From: an uncultured Campylobacter sp. | Lineage (GTDB): Bacteria > Campylobacterota > Campylobacteria > Campylobacterales > Campylobacteraceae | Length of the DNA: 42,811 nucleotides | Assembly: GCF_938039245.1 (NCBI RefSeq) | Contig: NZ_CALHVN010000044.1 | Span: 1 to 42,811 of the forward strand | Direction of reading: 5' to 3' | In this document: positions 33,867 to 42,465 of the stretch, piece by piece | Layout: each line of letters opens with the position of its first letter | Position numbering within the stretch: the stretch's first letter is position 1 | Notes under the pieces: model-generated | Database searches by the model: none | The model's input: the letters and a program-made list of their open reading frames with translations, nothing else | What the model was told of the DNA's origin: nothing | Translations under genes and position numbers: made by a program

Positions 33867-34358
33867 TCAGAATAAATTTAAGATAGTAGGCTTATTTTCC
33901 TCGACCCATTTATCGATGCGTTTTGCGTAGTTTTCATCGCCCTTGACGTCTAGGGCTAGGCCTGCAAATTTGCCGTTAATAAAAAACGCGGAGTGGTTAA
34001 ATTTATATCCGTCCACGTCGCTAGCGCCGAAAATTTGCGCGTCCTTTAGATACGGCAAAAAGTCCACCGCACCGCTAAAAAGCGTTTGGGGGTGATTGGC
34101 TTGATTGCCTACGGCTACGATGGCGGCTTTTTTGCCTTTGCTGCCTGCCTTTAAAAGCGGCAGTTTCTCCGTCCAATCAGCAAAAAGCTCGCCGTCGCCG
34201 TAGCTAGGCGCCGCTACGATGATGACGTCAAATTTAGCAAAATCCTGCGCCGTAGCGTCCTTTACTTCGACTAGCTGCGCGCCGAGCTTACCTGCGAGAT
34301 ACTCGCAAGCAGCCTTTGTATGGCCTTTTGCGCTTGCGTAAAATATGCCGATACTCAT
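33867..34358 (-). CDS. fldA: Flavodoxin
   Basis: The 163-residue FMN protein is a long-chain flavodoxin, a low-potential electron carrier. It has the N-terminal phosphate loop as ASAKGHTKAA (a variant of the usual TGNT form), APSYGDGELFADW for the flavin ring, and the ending GYKFNHSAFFINGKFAGLAL typical of FldA. In epsilonproteobacteria flavodoxin takes electrons from pyruvate and 2-oxoglutarate oxidoreductases and is essential in H. pylori. Its place next to oorDABC suggests the same partnership. AAGGAG before ATG supports the start. Confidence 0.93.
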   Translation of the reverse strand: MSIGIFYASAKGHTKAACEYLAGKLGAQLVEVKDATAQDFAKFDVIIVAAPSYGDGELFADWTEKLPLLKAGSKGKKAAIVAVGNQANHPQTLFSGAVDFLPYLKDAQIFGASDVDGYKFNHSAFFINGKFAGLALDVKGDENYAKRIDKWVEENKPTILNLF

Positions 34359-34394
34359 TTTACTCTCCTTAAATTTAGATAAATCAATACCCGA

Positions 34395-34400
34395 AGTATA
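34395..34400 (-). promoter_or_regulatory. Possible -10 box for flavodoxin gene
   Basis: TATACT reads leftward about 36 bases before the flavodoxin ATG in the short AT-rich gap after oorC. This would let flavodoxin be transcribed apart from the oor genes. Confidence 0.4.
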
Positions 34401-34440
34401 ACGAAATGATACTTAATTTATCTTATTTCAAATCACGCTT

Positions 34441-35001
34441 TTATTTGTCGTTTTCTAGGCAAATTTGCGCATATTTCAATCCCAGCTCGTAGGCTTTTTC
34501 GTTCTCGGCGTAGACTTTTTTAGGTACTTTTGAGAGCATTACTCGTTTAACCAGCTCGGCATCCAGGCAGCCGCTCATCTGCACGGCGACTGCTAGCGCG
34601 ACGACGCTTTGGGTTATGACGTTGCCCACTTCGTCTTTAGCGATGGAGATGATGGGTATTTCATAGATTTTCCACCGTTTTTTGTCCTCGTCGCTAGCGC
34701 GTACTAAATTTGGCTCCACGACGATGATGCCGCCCTCTTTTACGCCGTCTTTAAACTGCTCGAAGCTAACCTGCGCGGTAGCGAGCATAAACTCGATCTC
34801 GCCCTCGTTTGCGTACGGGTAAAATATCTCACGCTCGCTCAAAATGATATCGACCTTCGTCGGCCCTCCGCGCACCTGCGAGGTGTAGGTCGAGGCCTTG
34901 ACGCCGTATCCGCCCTCCTCGATTTTAGCCGCGGCTAAAATCTCGCCGGCCAGTATCACACCCTGGCCGCCCACTCCGACGAATCTTAACTGCCTTTTCA
35001 T
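34441..35001 (-). CDS. oorC: 2-oxoglutarate:acceptor oxidoreductase, gamma subunit
   Basis: The 186-residue protein is the gamma subunit of the four-part 2-oxoglutarate:acceptor oxidoreductase, which converts 2-oxoglutarate and CoA to succinyl-CoA and CO2. It shows RFVGVGGQGVILAGEILA at the N-terminus and GVKASTYTSQVRGGPTKVDIILS, both typical of the gamma family. Its ATG overlaps the oorB stop (ATGA). The last gene of the D-A-B-C operon. Confidence 0.95.
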   Translation of the reverse strand: MKRQLRFVGVGGQGVILAGEILAAAKIEEGGYGVKASTYTSQVRGGPTKVDIILSEREIFYPYANEGEIEFMLATAQVSFEQFKDGVKEGGIIVVEPNLVRASDEDKKRWKIYEIPIISIAKDEVGNVITQSVVALAVAVQMSGCLDAELVKRVMLSKVPKKVYAENEKAYELGLKYAQICLENDK

Positions 35002-35843
35002 TTTAGCGCTCCAAAGTCGATTTTCTCGCCGTCTCTGGCGGCTTTTATCACCATGTCGTAGGCCTTGGTGTACTCCATGCGCGACTCGTCTTTATGAAGC
35101 ACTCCGAGGGGAAATTTACCCTCCTGCTCATCCTCGCTCATCGCGTCAAATTTAGCCTTGCTCACCGTGCGACCGTCGATCCACTCCAGCATCTGCGTGG
35201 CCTGTCCCATTTTGTTTTTGCGGCCCAGGTTTATGTGGCAGTTTGAAAATACGTCAAAAAAGCTGTATCCATCATGCTCGAAGCCCTCGGCAAATATCTT
35301 TTCCAGCTTTGCGGGCTCTATCACGCTGCTGCGCGCTACAAAGGTCGCTCCTGCGGCGGTTGCGAGCTTGCACGCGTCAAAATTTGGATCGACGTTACCG
35401 TACTGCGCCGTCACCGTCCAAAACCCGGTCGGCGTGGTCGGGCTTGTTTGGGAGTTTGTTAGCCCGTAGATGAAATTATTTATCAAAACGTGGTTTAAAT
35501 TTATATTTCTGCGGCATCCGTGGATCGTGTGATTGCCCCCTATCGCTAGCCCGTCGCCGTCGCCGGTTACTACGATGACGTGTTTGTCCGGGTTTGTGAG
35601 CTTGATACCCGTGGCATAGGCGATCGCGCGCCCGTGCGTCGTGTGGACGGTGTTGCAGTTGATGTAGGAGCTAAAGCGTCCCGAGCAGCCGATGCCCGAG
35701 ACCACGCACACGTCGTTCATATCCCAGCCCAGCTTATGGATCGCGCGGATTAGCGCCTTTAGTATCACGCCGTCGCCGCAGCCCCAGCACCACAGAGTCG
35801 GCGTTTTGTCCGTGCGTAGGTAGTCGTCGTAGTTAAATGCCAT
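34998..35843 (-). CDS. oorB: 2-oxoglutarate:acceptor oxidoreductase, beta (TPP) subunit
   Basis: The 281-residue beta subunit binds thiamine diphosphate. CWGCGDG (about 18-24) and VSGIGCSGRFSSYINCNTVH at the N-terminus, VVTGDGDGLAIGGNHTIHG, and NNFIYGLTNSQTSPTT hold the TPP and magnesium sites. I start at ATG 35843, which has AGGAG upstream; the codon before it is a TTG and a less likely start. It overlaps oorA by 11 bases and oorC by four. Confidence 0.95.
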   Translation of the reverse strand: MAFNYDDYLRTDKTPTLWCWGCGDGVILKALIRAIHKLGWDMNDVCVVSGIGCSGRFSSYINCNTVHTTHGRAIAYATGIKLTNPDKHVIVVTGDGDGLAIGGNHTIHGCRRNINLNHVLINNFIYGLTNSQTSPTTPTGFWTVTAQYGNVDPNFDACKLATAAGATFVARSSVIEPAKLEKIFAEGFEHDGYSFFDVFSNCHINLGRKNKMGQATQMLEWIDGRTVSKAKFDAMSEDEQEGKFPLGVLHKDESRMEYTKAYDMVIKAARDGEKIDFGALK

Positions 35844-36993
35844 CAAATTCTCCTATTTTTTGCGCAATTTCTTGCGGGCTGATCGGGCGGCCGTTGGCTT
35901 TTAGCAGAGTTTTAAAGTCCTCTCTTAGCGTAGCTTTGATTATCTCGCCCGTATACTGGCCTAAATTTAACTCGCAGATCAAAATTTTGCTAAATTTAGC
36001 CGAGATTTCGCGTAGCTTCGCACTTGGCGTCGGAAATAGCGTGATAGGCTTAAAAAGCCCTACTTTCACGCCTTTTTCGCGTAAATTTAGCACTGCTTCT
36101 TTTGCCGCGCGAGCCACGGAGCCAAACGCGATAATGCAAATCTCCGCGTCATCTAGCATAAACTCCTCGTAAAGCTCGATCTCTCTCGCATGCGCGTTAA
36201 TTTTGTTAAAAAGGCGCTTGATGTTGTAGTCCACGACAGCGCCGTCCTCGGTAGGAAAGCCCGTCTCGCCGTGATGCAGGCCCGTGACGTGATAGCGGTA
36301 ACCGCAGAAAAATTTATTTAGCACGGCAGGCTCGTCGGCTGCTGCCCTGTACGGGCGGTAGTCCGCGGGATCGCCGCTAAACTGCTTACGCGAGTAAATT
36401 TCCAGCTCGCTAACCTGCGGCAACACGGCCTTTGCGTGCATATGCCCGATCGTCTCATCCAGCAGCAAAAACACGGGCGTCATGAATCTTTCGGCGAGAT
36501 TAAACGCGCGAACGGTCTGCGTATAGCACTCCTCTAGGCTTGATGGCGCGATAACGATGCTGTTTACGTCGCCGTGAGTCGGGTTTTTTGCTTGCAATAA
36601 ATCGCCTTGCGCCACGCGGGTAGGCAGCCCCGTACTAGGGCCGCCGCGCATGACGTTTACGATCACTAGCGGCACCTCCGCGATAAATCCTAGCCCGATC
36701 TGCTCGGCCTTTAGCGAGATGCCGGGGCCCGAGCTTGCAGTCATCGCCTTTGCGCCGCTCATCGAGGCTCCAAGCGCCACCGAGATGCCCGCGATCTCGT
36801 CCTCCATCTGGATAAATTTACCGCCGTGCTTTGGCAGCAGCACGCTTAGCTCGTGCGCGATCTCGCTGCTTGGCGTGATCGGATAACCGCCGAAAAAGTT
36901 ACACCCGCACTCCACCGCCGCAAGCGCGACTAGCTCATTGCCGCTAGCGATGATTTCTCTTTTATCGCCGTTATTATTTAAAAATTCGCTCAT
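35833..36993 (-). CDS. oorA: 2-oxoglutarate:acceptor oxidoreductase, alpha subunit
   Basis: The 386-residue alpha subunit carries the substrate-side domains of the oxidoreductase. It has GNELVALAAVECGCNFFGGYPITPSSE, then QMEDEIAGISVALGASMSGAKAMTASSGPGISLK, and a C-terminal domain starting near 275 (ICIIAFGSVARAAKEAV) with CoA-binding character. Its ATG overlaps the oorD stop. In Campylobacter the whole enzyme replaces 2-oxoglutarate dehydrogenase and passes electrons to flavodoxin or ferredoxin. Confidence 0.95.
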   Translation of the reverse strand: MSEFLNNNGDKREIIASGNELVALAAVECGCNFFGGYPITPSSEIAHELSVLLPKHGGKFIQMEDEIAGISVALGASMSGAKAMTASSGPGISLKAEQIGLGFIAEVPLVIVNVMRGGPSTGLPTRVAQGDLLQAKNPTHGDVNSIVIAPSSLEECYTQTVRAFNLAERFMTPVFLLLDETIGHMHAKAVLPQVSELEIYSRKQFSGDPADYRPYRAAADEPAVLNKFFCGYRYHVTGLHHGETGFPTEDGAVVDYNIKRLFNKINAHAREIELYEEFMLDDAEICIIAFGSVARAAKEAVLNLREKGVKVGLFKPITLFPTPSAKLREISAKFSKILICELNLGQYTGEIIKATLREDFKTLLKANGRPISPQEIAQKIGEFDGI

Positions 36994-37301
36994 TGCCCCG
37001 CCTCTAATTTTTCAAATTTATTCTCTTTTACGGCGGTAGCACGCTCTTTACTTTCGGCGGTTAGTTTGGCGAATTTAAATCCCTTCTCCGCCACGTAGAT
37101 AGCAAAATCCGGGCAGTGCAGCTCGCACTCTCTGCACCCGATACAGGCCTCCGGATACACCACTTCGATCGTTTTACCTAGCACGGCGCGCGGCTCTACG
37201 GCCATCGCCAGCACGCCCGCAGGACAGCAGCTCACGCAGATATCGCACGCCTTACAGCGCGAGATATCGACCCAAACGGGAACGTCGTTTCGTATCAGCA
37301 T
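36990..37301 (-). CDS. oorD: 2-oxoglutarate:acceptor oxidoreductase, delta (ferredoxin) subunit
   Basis: The 103-residue protein is a two-cluster ferredoxin: CKACDICVSCCP, then CIGCRECELHCP, each matching CxxCxxCxxxCP. It passes electrons from the TPP subunit to the external acceptor. I prefer ATG 37301, which has AAGGA five bases upstream; an in-frame TTG at 37316 overlaps that site and is unlikely. It heads the operon and is coupled to oorA by ATGA. Confidence 0.93.
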   Translation of the reverse strand: MLIRNDVPVWVDISRCKACDICVSCCPAGVLAMAVEPRAVLGKTIEVVYPEACIGCRECELHCPDFAIYVAEKGFKFAKLTAESKERATAVKENKFEKLEAGQ

Positions 37302-37612
37302 ATTTTTCCTTATCAAATTTAACTAGTAACGATAATTTTATAGCAATTTTGTTAAATTTAGTATTTAAAACGCGCGGCAAAAGTTAAATTTAAATAAATT
37401 TTTGATTATGTCGGAAAATTTGAAACGCTTTTGCGCGGCGCTTGGACTAGCGGGCGGTAAATTTACCGCATAAATTTCAGACTTAAATTTAACCACCGCT
37501 GCTGCAAAAAGAGGACGCAGTAAATAATCAAGCCAAAAATCAAACTTTGCGGCTTAGATAAATTCGCGCCAAATTTACGCAAATGCGGCGACGAATTTGT
37601 TTAAAAAAGCCG
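37302..37612. other. 311-base spacer between NlpC/P60 gene and oorD
   Basis: It contains the oorD ribosome binding site and a likely promoter at its left end. The rest is AAATTT-rich, including GGTAAATTTACC, a small perfect palindrome near 37457. No remnant of sucC or sucD coding sequence is visible to me. Confidence 0.6.
37337..37342 (-). promoter_or_regulatory. Possible -10 box for the oorDABC operon
   Basis: TATAAA reads leftward within TTGCTATAAAATT, about 36 bases before the oorD start. The -35 is unclear, as is common in this genus. Confidence 0.4.
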
Positions 37613-38347
37613 CTAAATTCGGGATTTTTTCCCGTTAGCGTGCGTTTTGCCAAAACCGGCAAATCTATTTGACGCAAGGCACGACGCGCTTTTATCCTTG
37701 CAAGTCGCGACAAATGAATTTAGCTCTTTTTTGCCGTTTTTGCGGGTGTTTTTATCGTTTAGATTCATAAAATCCACCGCATTTTTGCCCTTTGCATGAT
37801 GAGTAAAACCCACGGTGCCGTCTTTTTCTACGCTGCTTACGATGCCTACGTGCGTGATTATTTTGGCTTTTTTGTTATTTTTCGTGCTTTTAGTCGTGTT
37901 GTTAAAAAATATCAAATCGCCGACTTCTGGGTTTTCAAACGAGATCAAATTTTTACTCTCGTAAAGCCTAAACATAGCCTCGCTTTTTAGACCGTGCTTG
38001 GTGTAAAATTTATCAAGCTCTTTTTCGTCGAAAAAGTCTCGGTTAAATTTTTTATTTATAAGCGTCACAAAGCCCGAGCAGTCGCCGCCGTCTCTTTTAC
38101 CTATATATCCTTGCAGGAGATTAAGCAGGGCCGTCTCTTTTGTATCGAGACGGTCGCCGATTTTACCTTGAAACGTCTTGCTTCCCCAGCTTTGGATCTT
38201 ATTCTTTTCTATCGAAGTAGTAGCTTGGGTTTTACTTTGCTTCGTTAACATCGTATTTTTGGGAGTGCTTGACGAAACGTTGGCGCACCCCGACATAAAA
38301 GCCGCTAAAAACAGGGCGTAAATTTTAATTTTATAATTTACAAGCAT
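37613..38347 (-). CDS. NlpC/P60-type peptidoglycan hydrolase lipoprotein
   Basis: The 244-residue protein has a lipoprotein signal (hydrophobic residues then FMSGC, lipidated Cys about 21), a Ser/Thr/Lys-rich linker to about 70, and an NlpC/P60-like cysteine peptidase domain. The catalytic Cys is in GGDCSGFVTLI and the His in ITHVGIV, with GDLIFFNN between, the usual family order. Such enzymes cut peptide stems of peptidoglycan in the periplasm. It lies four bases after the mdh stop but has a poor ribosome binding site, so it may depend on coupling with mdh. C. jejuni has sucCD at this point, as I recall. Confidence 0.8.
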   Translation of the reverse strand: MLVNYKIKIYALFLAAFMSGCANVSSSTPKNTMLTKQSKTQATTSIEKNKIQSWGSKTFQGKIGDRLDTKETALLNLLQGYIGKRDGGDCSGFVTLINKKFNRDFFDEKELDKFYTKHGLKSEAMFRLYESKNLISFENPEVGDLIFFNNTTKSTKNNKKAKIITHVGIVSSVEKDGTVGFTHHAKGKNAVDFMNLNDKNTRKNGKKELNSFVATCKDKSASCLASNRFAGFGKTHANGKKSRI

Positions 38348-38350
38348 CGG

Positions 38351-39238
38351 CTACGCGATTACCCCGCTTTCTTTTAAAAATTTGATATTTACCGCAGTTT
38401 GCGATTCGCCTTTTTCAAGAGCCGCTTTTTCCTCCGCGCTTGGTTGCTTGATCTCTCGCACGCCGCCTTTGCCTAGCTTCACAAGCCTACCGCCCGCGCA
38501 CTCGCCATCTATCACGCAGCAGCTTAGCCACTGCTCGCTGCCGGTTTTTATCGCCTCGCACATCTTGGCCGCAGCCGCGCCCGGAGCGTAATACGCCGAC
38601 GTGCCAAGCAGTTTAACGATCTTTGCGCCGCCCGTTTTGGCCTCCTGCGCTACCGCGTCAAATTCGCCGCCCAGATCCACGCTCACGTTGCTTTGCAGCG
38701 CCACCATATCGTCGTTGTGAGAACCTATGATGTGCGCGCTAAAGGCGCTGTTTTTTAGTCCTGTTTTTTGAGAGATCTCGTATTTTAGGCGCGCGGAGTC
38801 TAGCTCGCCAGCCATTCCTAGCACCCTGCTTTTATCAAAACCGCTCGTTTTATAGACTAGGTACGTGAGCGCATCGAGCGGGTTTGTTACGTTTATGATG
38901 ACGCAGTTTGGGGCAAATTTGGCGATTTTCTCCACCGTACCTTTTACGATACCGGCGTTTTTTAGTAGCAGATCTTCTCTAGTCTGCCCCTCTTTTCTAG
39001 GGCTTCCTGCGGTCACGACTACGATGTCGCTATCCTTAATAAGCTCAAAATCATCTCCGCCCGCGACTCTCGCGTCCAGGCCGAAAACCGCCGCGCTCTG
39101 AGATAGGTCGATCGCCTTTGCGCGCGCCACGTCGCCGAAAATATCAACTAGCGCGATCTCATCTGCGATGCCTCTTAGTAAAATAGCGCTAGCTGCGCTT
39201 GCGCCTACGTTTCCCGCTCCGATAACTGAAATTTTCAT
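38351..39238 (-). CDS. mdh: Malate dehydrogenase
   Basis: The 295-residue protein belongs to the lactate/malate dehydrogenase family. It has the NAD-binding GAGNVG (7-12), AGSPRKEGQTRED with the two substrate-binding arginines expected of malate rather than lactate dehydrogenases, NVTNPLDALTYL, and the catalytic His in IIGSHNDDMV. The enzyme interconverts malate and oxaloacetate in the TCA cycle. The AAGGA site supports ATG. It follows icd by 12 bases and precedes the NlpC/P60 gene. Confidence 0.92.
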   Translation of the reverse strand: MKISVIGAGNVGASAASAILLRGIADEIALVDIFGDVARAKAIDLSQSAAVFGLDARVAGGDDFELIKDSDIVVVTAGSPRKEGQTREDLLLKNAGIVKGTVEKIAKFAPNCVIINVTNPLDALTYLVYKTSGFDKSRVLGMAGELDSARLKYEISQKTGLKNSAFSAHIIGSHNDDMVALQSNVSVDLGGEFDAVAQEAKTGGAKIVKLLGTSAYYAPGAAAAKMCEAIKTGSEQWLSCCVIDGECAGGRLVKLGKGGVREIKQPSAEEKAALEKGESQTAVNIKFLKESGVIA

Positions 39239-39250
39239 TTTTTTCCTTTT

Positions 39251-41467
39251 TTATAAAATTTGATTTTGTAAAATTTGATTAAACGTCGCGCTCGGCCTCA
39301 TCGCTGCGCCCGCCTTTTTATCATCCGGCTTATAGTATCCGCCTACATCGATCTTTCGTCCTTGCGCCGCGTTTATTTCGTCTGTGATTACGCTCTCGTT
39401 TTTCGCGAGATTTTGGGCGATAAGCTTAAATTTATCGCCAATCTCGGTACCGCTAACGGCAAGCTCGCTCGCCCAGTAAAGCGCGATATAAAAATGACTC
39501 GCGCGCGTATCTAGCTGCCCCACTTCAAAGCGCGGAACCTTATTTTCTTTTAGGTAGCGCTCTACGGCCGCATTTAGCGTATCGGCTAAAATTTGCGCCT
39601 CAGGGCTTTGCTTAAATCCCGCTAACTGCTCGAGACTAGCGCCCAGAGCCAAAAACTCTCCCAAACTATCCCAGCTTAGGTGATTTTGCTCCAGTAGCTG
39701 CTCGGCGAGCCTCGGCGCGCTACCTCCGGCTCCCGTCTCAAAGATACTTCCGCCCTCTAGCAGCGGCACGATAGAGAGCATCTTGGCGCTGGTTTCAAGC
39801 TCCAAGATCGGAAAAAGATCGGTCAAATAGTCGCGCAGGACGTTGCCCGTGACACTGATACAGTCCTCGCCGCGTCTCATGATCTCAAGCGATTTTTTAC
39901 AAGCGGCCGCGGGAGAGAGTATCTCTATATCAAGCCCGCTCGTATCGGCTCTTGCTAGCTGCGCTCTTACTTTTTTTAGGATTTCTCGGTCGTGAGCTCT
40001 GTTTTCGTCCAGCCAAAATATCGCCTTTTGTCCCGTGATTTTTGCACGTTTTAGCGCCAGCTCGACCCAGTTTCGCACGGCGACGTCTTTGACCTGCGTC
40101 ATCCTAAATATATCGCCTTTTTCTAACTCAAATTTAAATAAAACTTCGTCTTTTGCATTTAGCACGCGCGCCTCGCCCGCTTCGCTCATCACGAAGGTTT
40201 TATCGTGACTACCGTACTCCTCGGCCTTTTTAGCCATCAGCCCGACATTTGAGACGCTGCCGATTTTAGCGGGATCTAGCGCGCCGTTTGCCTTGATATC
40301 CTCGATCGCGGCCTCATAAACGACGGCATAGGTTTTATCTGGTATCACGGCTTTGGTTTCGCGAGCTATACCCTCTTTATCCCACATTTTGCCGCCGTTT
40401 TTTATCATCGCAGGCATCGAAGCGTCGATGATAACGTCGCTAGGAACGTGTAAATTTGTAACGCCTGCGGCCGAATTTACCATCGCTAAATTTGGCCTTA
40501 TGGCGTAAATTTCATCAAATTTGGCTTTGATTTTTTCCTGCGTCGCTTGAGGTAAATTTAAAATCCGCGCAAAAAGGTCTTTTAGCCCGTTGTTTTCGCT
40601 GACGTTTACGCTTTTTAGCTCGCTTTCAAACTCATCAAAAACCTCCGCGAAAAAAATCTTCACGAAATGCCCGAAAATCACGGGATCGCTCACCTTCATC
40701 ATCGAGGCTTTTAGATGCACGCTAAAGAGCAAATTTTTTGCTTTCGCGTCCGCGATTTGCTCCTTTATAAAGACGTCCAGTTCCCGCGCGCTCATAAAGC
40801 TAGCGTCGATTACGTCGCCTTTTTGCACGCTTAAATTTTCTTTTAGCACGCGTTTTTCGCCGCTTTTTGAGATAAACTCCACGCGTAATTTTTCATCCGT
40901 TTCAAAGCTGATCGAGCGCTCGGAGGAGTAAAAATCTCCGCCTTTCATATAGGCGACTTCGGTTTTGCTATCTTTTTCAAAAGGGGTGATTTTATACGGG
41001 TTTTCGCGGGCATAGCGTTTTACCGCACCGACGCATCTGCGGTCGGAGTTGCCCTCGCGCAGCACCGGATTTACCGCGCTTCCTAGCACTTTGGCATATC
41101 TGGCGGCCGCGTCTTTTTCCTCCGGAGTTTTTGGATCTGACGGGTACGGGGGCAGATCGTAGCCCTTAGCGCGAAGCTCGGTGATAGCGGCGTTTAGCTG
41201 AGGCAAGCTAGCCGAGATGTTTGGCAGCTTGATGATATTCGCGCGCTTTTCTTGCGTCAAATTTCGCAGCATCTCAAGGTCGTCGCTCACTCGCAGATCG
41301 GGCGGCAGCTTGTCGTTAAAAGCGGCGATGATCCGCGCGGCTAAGCCGATGTCGGCCTGCTCTATCTCTATGCCGCCCGCGCGCAAAAACGCCTGCAGGA
41401 TCGGAAATAGCGAATAACTCGCAAACAGCGGAGATTCGTCGGTTCTAGTATAAACGATGTCGCTCAT
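39251..41467 (-). CDS. icd: Isocitrate dehydrogenase, monomeric, NADP-dependent
   Basis: The 738-residue protein is the monomeric type of isocitrate dehydrogenase, about twice the length of the common dimeric enzyme and unrelated in length and overall sequence. It opens with IVYTRTDESPLFASYSLFPI and contains NSDRRCVGAVKRYARENP, DASMPAMIKNGGKMWD and FWLDENRAHDREI, all typical. It makes 2-oxoglutarate, the substrate of the nearby OorDABC enzyme. It has a near-ideal AGGAGG site and is transcribed ahead of mdh, as in Campylobacter generally. Confidence 0.97.
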   Translation of the reverse strand: MSDIVYTRTDESPLFASYSLFPILQAFLRAGGIEIEQADIGLAARIIAAFNDKLPPDLRVSDDLEMLRNLTQEKRANIIKLPNISASLPQLNAAITELRAKGYDLPPYPSDPKTPEEKDAAARYAKVLGSAVNPVLREGNSDRRCVGAVKRYARENPYKITPFEKDSKTEVAYMKGGDFYSSERSISFETDEKLRVEFISKSGEKRVLKENLSVQKGDVIDASFMSARELDVFIKEQIADAKAKNLLFSVHLKASMMKVSDPVIFGHFVKIFFAEVFDEFESELKSVNVSENNGLKDLFARILNLPQATQEKIKAKFDEIYAIRPNLAMVNSAAGVTNLHVPSDVIIDASMPAMIKNGGKMWDKEGIARETKAVIPDKTYAVVYEAAIEDIKANGALDPAKIGSVSNVGLMAKKAEEYGSHDKTFVMSEAGEARVLNAKDEVLFKFELEKGDIFRMTQVKDVAVRNWVELALKRAKITGQKAIFWLDENRAHDREILKKVRAQLARADTSGLDIEILSPAAACKKSLEIMRRGEDCISVTGNVLRDYLTDLFPILELETSAKMLSIVPLLEGGSIFETGAGGSAPRLAEQLLEQNHLSWDSLGEFLALGASLEQLAGFKQSPEAQILADTLNAAVERYLKENKVPRFEVGQLDTRASHFYIALYWASELAVSGTEIGDKFKLIAQNLAKNESVITDEINAAQGRKIDVGGYYKPDDKKAGAAMRPSATFNQILQNQIL

Positions 41468-41532
41468 CTTTCCTCCTAAATAAATTTCGCAAAATCTTAT
41501 CCAAATTTATATTAAAACGCCTTTTTGGCGGG

Positions 41533-42465
41533 CTATTTTTGGGAGTTTATCGCGCCTACGTGCTCCTCGTACGTCGCGCTAAATTTATGCTTGCCCGTCT
41601 TTTTATCGCGAACGAAGTACAAAAACTCGCTCTGCGCCGGCTTTATCGCCGCCCGTATCGCCGCTAGACTCACAGTGCAGACGGGACTTGGCGGCAGGCC
41701 TTCGTTTAGATAGGTGTTAAATTTGCTCTTATCGGTTCGTATGCGCTCGGCCGTGACCGTCTCATGCGAGTAGAGTCCATAGTTTAGCGTGCCGTCCATT
41801 TGCAGCTTCATGCCTTTTTTTAGGCGGTTTTGGATGACGGATGCCACAAGGGGCATCTCATCCTCGCTCGCGGCCTCTTTTTGCACGACCGAGGCCGTCA
41901 CGAGATACTCGCTCCAGCGCTTTTCGTCGTAGTTACCGAGCAGTTCGGTCGCCGTTTTTTCGTGGGATTTTTTAGATAAATTTACCAGATGCGCCGCTAG
42001 CTGTTCTTCGTTTACGCCAAGCGGTACTTTGTAGGTTTCGGGCACCAAAAAGCCGTCCTCTATCGGAGCAAATTTGGCGTAAAATTCATTTAGCTTGGCC
42101 TCGCTTAAATTTAGCTTTTTTGCAACCTCTTGTAAAAACACGGCCGTCGTTTCGCCCGGAATTAGCGTTATTTGCGTTAGAGCCGCTTTTGCGGTCGTGA
42201 GTTTATATAAAAAATCAAGCTTACTAAGTTTTGCCGCGCCCAGATCTATCCAGCCTGCTTGCACGCGCCCCATAGTGCGCAAGATCACGGCGTCTAATTT
42301 ATTTGCGTCCGTATTTTTTTCGCTTAGATATGATATAATCGCAAGCGTACTGCCCTGAGGCACGAAAATGACCTCGCTCACGCTCACCGGGCGGCTAAGA
42401 TAAACAAGAAAGCTCAGAAAAAATATGAAAATCATCTCGCTTATAATGAAGAAAATTTGGCGCAT
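41533..42465 (-). CDS. mltG: Endolytic transglycosylase MltG (YceG-like)
   Basis: MltG cuts growing glycan strands in the periplasm and helps set their length. The protein has an N-terminal membrane helix (about 4-25), a LysM-like region (VIFVPQGSTLAIISYLSEK) and the catalytic domain with the active Glu in SVVQKEAASEDEMPLVASVI, then QNRLKKGMKLQMDGTLNYGL. I start at ATG 42465 (MRQIFF), which has GGGGAT upstream, giving 310 residues; the frame is open further but that part is antisense to the next gene. A later ATG at 42435 is also possible. It lies 65 bases before icd. Confidence 0.88.
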   Translation of the reverse strand: MRQIFFIISEMIFIFFLSFLVYLSRPVSVSEVIFVPQGSTLAIISYLSEKNTDANKLDAVILRTMGRVQAGWIDLGAAKLSKLDFLYKLTTAKAALTQITLIPGETTAVFLQEVAKKLNLSEAKLNEFYAKFAPIEDGFLVPETYKVPLGVNEEQLAAHLVNLSKKSHEKTATELLGNYDEKRWSEYLVTASVVQKEAASEDEMPLVASVIQNRLKKGMKLQMDGTLNYGLYSHETVTAERIRTDKSKFNTYLNEGLPPSPVCTVSLAAIRAAIKPAQSEFLYFVRDKKTGKHKFSATYEEHVGAINSQK

